A stretch of DNA of 64,000 nt from Symbiodinium natans. Its lineage: Eukaryota; Sar; Dinophyceae; Suessiales; Symbiodiniaceae. The notes below the pieces were generated by a model. The model was given only the letters and a program-made list of their open reading frames with translations. It ran no database searches and had not been told where the DNA came from. Shown here in pieces: positions 60,491-64,000 of the stretch. A program made the translations under genes and the position numbers. The stretch spans positions 383,001-447,000 of the forward strand of contig CAJNDS010002087.1 of the NCBI GenBank assembly GCA_905221605.1. The letters are read 5' to 3'. Numbering within the stretch: position 1 is the first letter of the stretch; each line of letters begins with the position of its first letter.

Positions 60491-63438
60491 GTTTTGAACA
60501 CAGCAAAGGCCCCTGCCTCGGATGTTTGGGAAGAGCCCGGCGAGACCAAGGTGAGCGGGAGGTGGTGTCATGTGGTGTCTAAGGATGTACTCGAGAAACT
60601 TCAGGGGCAGTGTAAGAAAGAAGCTGTGGCTCAGTTCTTCCCTTTGCAGAGCTGCTCCCGAACCTGACCTCCGCCCAAGTTCAGGCTTTTTGTATGGAGT
60701 AGGTATGTGGGTCCAAGCACGGAGCAGGGATGATCCACTTGGTACTGCTTCTCTGTTGGGACACAAATTCGGGAGCAACGCAGATGTGCGAATTGCTGCT
60801 GGCAAGCTTTCTGTGGCTCTTTCTTCCCAAATCAAGCGGTCCTCAAGGAGGAGTTGTTCACAACATAAGCCTGCCCAGGTGAGCAACACAGTGCTCGACC
60901 ATGCCGAGGAGGCGCTTCGCCGGTGCTTTGAGAAGACCAAGGAGTTCCAAAAGCATGAGAGCCTAGGCAGCCTAGGCGGCCTATGGCGTTGTTCGGGGTT
61001 CACGCTCAGGTGCGCGGAAGAGATGCGGCGCATTGAGACTCTCTCACAGAACGCAGTGTTGGTCATCGTTCTTTTCTGCCAAGCTTAGGAACAATCCGCT
61101 CCTGGCCCTAAACAACCTCTTCAACCGTTTGGATCGGAATCACACTGGTAAGCTGGACCGTGGGGAGTTCGTGAATCTATGTTCCGTGCTGGACTTCCAT
61201 GCGAACAACGATCTCATGAGCGCCTTGTTTAGGCGCTACGACCTCGATCGCAGTAACTACATCAAGATGGACGAGTTCGGGAGGATGCTCTTCAAGGCGA
61301 AAGCGAACAAAGCAGCGGCTAAAGGGCTGCCATATCGCCGAATCGGCCTAAAGCCCTTACAGTAATGAACTGAACAGCTACCCACACCGACATCAAGAGT
61401 GTAGGGAGGGGTGGGGTGGGTGGGTGGGTGGGTGATTGGATGTGGCATTCTTACTTGCGAGGTCCCTGGTGACAAGGAGGGCAAGGCTCTCAGCACTATC
61501 GCCAAGCTACGCGCGGCCTTGGCATTGCGCGCCGGCGGCTTTGAGACACTGAAGGCCATGTCCAGCCAGTTTCGGATAATCGACCGCAACCACTCGAACG
61601 AGCTTTCCAAGGAGGAGTTCAACACGGCCTTGGATGTGCTGCTTAATTGCTTCAACCTGCACTTTAGCGCGGCCGAGAAGCTTAACTTGTTCCAGCAGTT
61701 CGACCGGGACGGCTCTGGCTCAGTTGACTACAATGAGTTTGTTCGGGGCATCCGTGGAGAGATGAACGAATTCCGCCTGGAATGGGTCGACAAGGCCTGA
61801 AGGAGTTGGTCACTTTTTTTATGTATATTCAATGTCTGGAAAGTAACTGTACGTGTTTCTGCTTTCCCGTGAAGGCTTTCAGCATACTGGACAAAGATGG
61901 CTCTGGCGTGGTCACCACGGATGAGATGACCCAGACCTACGATGTCTCCCAGAATCCGGCAGTGAAATCTGGCAAGGCCGCTTGTGGGATGAGATTTAGC
62001 ATTGCAAACTTGACTGAAGCCGTATGGTCGAACTTACATGGGGGCGGAATGAAATGGACTTTCAAGGGGCCCGGCGCCTGTAGGCCTGTAGGTTCTTCTC
62101 CCCAAGCCCTGATAAGTCGTAGCCAATCACCCTAACCGACAGCAGACATTCAGGCCAGTGCGACTGTACACTGTAGACTCGTAGACTCAGACAGGTTCAG
62201 GGCCGTAGCCACGAGAGCTGCTTGTGGGTTTCTTGGTGAGCTGGCATGCTTGCCTGCCAGTCACACAGGCCAGGAAGCAAAAAGAAAACATGCGCAAGCT
62301 GGTCGTCCGAACTCTTGCAACCCCCAACGGTTTAAGAGCCTGCTCAGAACTCTCTTGATATAGCATGGTATAGACTAGGATTCTTCTTTTACAGCCTTAG
62401 TCGTTTTTTTGTTGTTTTTTGGGTGGCCCTCTGTATCCAAGACGGGCTCCTTATGGCAGCTCTCAGGCCTGCAGCCAATGTACCCCTCAAAGCTCATATG
62501 CAGCATATGCGAGGTGACTCCACAGCAGGCCATGAGCCAGTGCCCTGGACCAATGGTCGCTCATGAGAGCTCTCACATCTTCAGGGCTGGGGTTCTAAGG
62601 CTTTGGGGCTTCTACGATGTCATGAACTGCTTGAACTGCAACTGGTGCAGTTGTGCTTGTCCGGTTGTGAAAAGAAGCGGACTAAGAATCTATGTTCCAC
62701 CTTGACCTGGCTACGTGCGTTTAGGTCTTCTTGGATGCTCGTGTTCCCACCAAGGGGCCAAGGGGCATTACAGGGTTTAGGGTCTACAGGCCTTAAAGAA
62801 GTTTACAGGGCCTCTGGCATGCCCGCATGTTTGAATCTCGTTTTGTTGCTTCAGCTTCTGAGAACACCTTTCAACATCTTCTCCCTGAGCAGACGCGCTC
62901 TGTACATGCGGTCTGCTGCCGGCAGTTTTTCTTCTACGGACGAATTGTTTCTGCCGGATAGTACATCTTCGTGAAGCTGCAGTCGAGAGAGACTTCAGCT
63001 AAATTTGCTTGTCATCAAACATCCCAAAGCTCAGCAAGGTTCATGCAGCACTTCGACGCCAACTCTGACGGTCGCATTACGCGTGAGGAGTTCATTGAGA
63101 ACTACGAATGGGTGAGTGCATCCATTGACAGAGCCCTAGCTGCAAAGTATGGTCGTACTGTCAGTCCCACGAAGCTTTGAACGCACTGGCTGCTCCCATT
63201 TTGTTTTTAAATCCCCCTTGGGAATTAGTTTTTATTTTTGTTTATATAAAACCCAAGAGGATATTAACAATAGTATTTTAATTAGGGTTCTAAGGGGGAG
63301 TATAGGCCTGGTTCCTCCAGTCATGGGATGCAAGGCGATGACTACTTCGAGCTGATGATGCGCAACGCTTGGCACATCGCTGGAGGTGCCAACTCCCTCC
63401 CCTTGATATATCCCTTCCAGCATGACGCGCACAGCTAA
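60491..63438 (+). CDS. calcyphosin-like protein with six EF-hands
   Basis: Exons: 60491-60550, 60879-60958, 61089-61296, 61462-61794, 61875-61976, 62514-62539, 63039-63130 and 63335-63438. They total 1005 nt including the stop; the 5' start is upstream and not fixed. EF loops: DRNHTGKLDRGEF, DLDRSNYIKMDEF, DRNHSNELSKEEF, DRDGSGSVDYNEF, DKDGSGVVTTDEM and DANSDGRITREEF. The last four, with NPAVKSGK, ENYEWVSASID and YFELMMRNAWHIAGG, follow the calcyphosin pattern. The fourth and fifth loops are closest to canonical calcium ligands. The likely role is a calcium sensor in the cytosol or flagellum (inferred). Donors include GT (60551, 62540), GC (61297, 61795, 61977) and GA (60959, 63131). A naive frame would stop at 63180 and lose the last exon. 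Confidence 0.8.
63131..63334 (+). other. last intron of the EF-hand gene, with AT-rich insert
   Basis: A GA-AG intron starting GAGCCCTAGC. It holds an AT-rich segment bounded by AAATCCCCCTTGGGAA and TTCTAAGGGGGAGT, imperfect inverted repeats that may mark another small MITE. Confidence 0.45.
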
Positions 63439-63559
63439 ATGCATAGCTAAACCAATACGAGGCCAGGGGGGGCGGGGGCTTCGGTTGCTTTTGTCCCTAA
63501 GACCTAAGCCCTAGACTGTAAGCCCCCTAGTGAGACCCTCGACCCCTAAGCCCTATGCT

Positions 63560-64000
63560 CTTCTCCTCTTTTCTTTTTCTTCCGTCTCCTCTCTCTCTTC
63601 TTTTTCTTATCTTTCTTATCTCGCTCTCTCTCTCTTTCTCTTATCCCTCTTCTCTGTCTTCTCTCTCTCTCTCCCTCTCTCCCTCTCTCCCTCTCTCCCC
63701 CCTCTCTCTTCTTTCTCTTTCTCTTTCTCTTTCTCTTTCTCTTTCTCCTTTCTCTTTCTCTTTCCGTTTCTCTTTGTCTTTGTCTCTCTTTCTCTTCTCT
63801 TTCTCTATCCCTATCTGTCTCTCTTTTTCTCTTCCCGTTCACCTTTCTCGTTCTCCTTTCTCTTTCTGTTTTCTTGCTCTTTCTCTTTATCTTTTTCCCT
63901 CTCTGTCTTTCTCTCTTTCTACCTTTCGCTCTTTCTCTTGCTCACCTTTCTCTTTTTCGTTCACCTTGCTCTCTTTCTCTTTTTCTGGCTTTCTCTCTTC
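63560..64000. repeat. CT-rich low-complexity tract
   Basis: Nearly pure pyrimidine sequence (TCTTTCTC and CTCTCTCC variants) up to the window end. The antisense Arg/Glu/Lys frame is a by-product. Confidence 0.9.

Noticed and set aside
63149-63180. TGA at 63178-63180 as the EF-hand gene stop
   Set aside because: Splicing to 63335 restores the conserved C-terminal YFELMMRNAW segment, so this stop is probably intronic.

Overview
The window looks like nuclear DNA of a dinoflagellate, probably of the Symbiodinium type; the species cannot be fixed. The reasons are: plant-type TTTAGGG telomere-like motifs scattered throughout; small GC-rich exons separated by introns that start with GT, GC or GA and end in AG; every gene recognised lies on the + strand; a Ty1/copia element carries DNA-modification-like domains; and satellites and long G tracts are plentiful. 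Reading long ORFs alone misses most genes here, because exons are often 26 to 230 bases. I rebuilt gene models by joining exons whose phases agree.

Layout. 0-2.3 kb: repeats and unassigned sequence. 2.7-3.9 kb: a secreted protein of seven somatomedin-B-like domains. 7.1-24.6 kb: a METTL21/Methyltransf_16-type methyltransferase gene in five exons, 333 codons in total. Its third intron (about 14.7 kb) is packed with satellites: a GA-rich 1.4-kb tandem array, an 87-bp array, a hairpin array, inverted AT-rich repeats and a (TTTAAATAA)n higher-order array. Its fourth intron holds a truncated LINE. 25.2-35.1 kb: a nearly intact 9.9-kb Ty1/copia element with 228-bp LTRs and a CCCTA target duplication inside a telomere-like repeat. 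39.3-40.4 kb: an intronless SGNH/GDSL hydrolase-like gene. 43.95-47.15 kb: a nine-exon gene for a tandem DUF1825-like helical protein. 54.4-56.2 kb: minisatellites arranged as a large inverted repeat. 58.5-59.7 kb: a multi-exon coiled-coil gene. 60.5-63.4 kb: a calcyphosin-like six-EF-hand gene with a 26-base microexon. Two families of about 100-bp MITE-like elements lie between 37 and 57.5 kb.

The most notable object is the copia element. Besides gag, protease, integrase, RT and RNase H it encodes two tandem retropepsin-like motifs (DTA then DSG), a cytosine-methyltransferase-like block with GGPPC, and a TET/JBP-like 2OG-Fe(II) dioxygenase block with HRDxHN, so a DNA-methylation-like and a base-oxidation-like domain sit in one element. 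Its primer site matches the anticodon arm of a Met tRNA. Its LTRs contain a 12-base match to the 3' end of the dinoflagellate spliced leader. A second general theme is intron architecture: GA-AG introns that often begin GAGCC(C)TA(A/G), with telomere-like G-strand motifs just after exons and C-strand motifs just before them. All functions are inferred by eye from motifs; no database search was possible.
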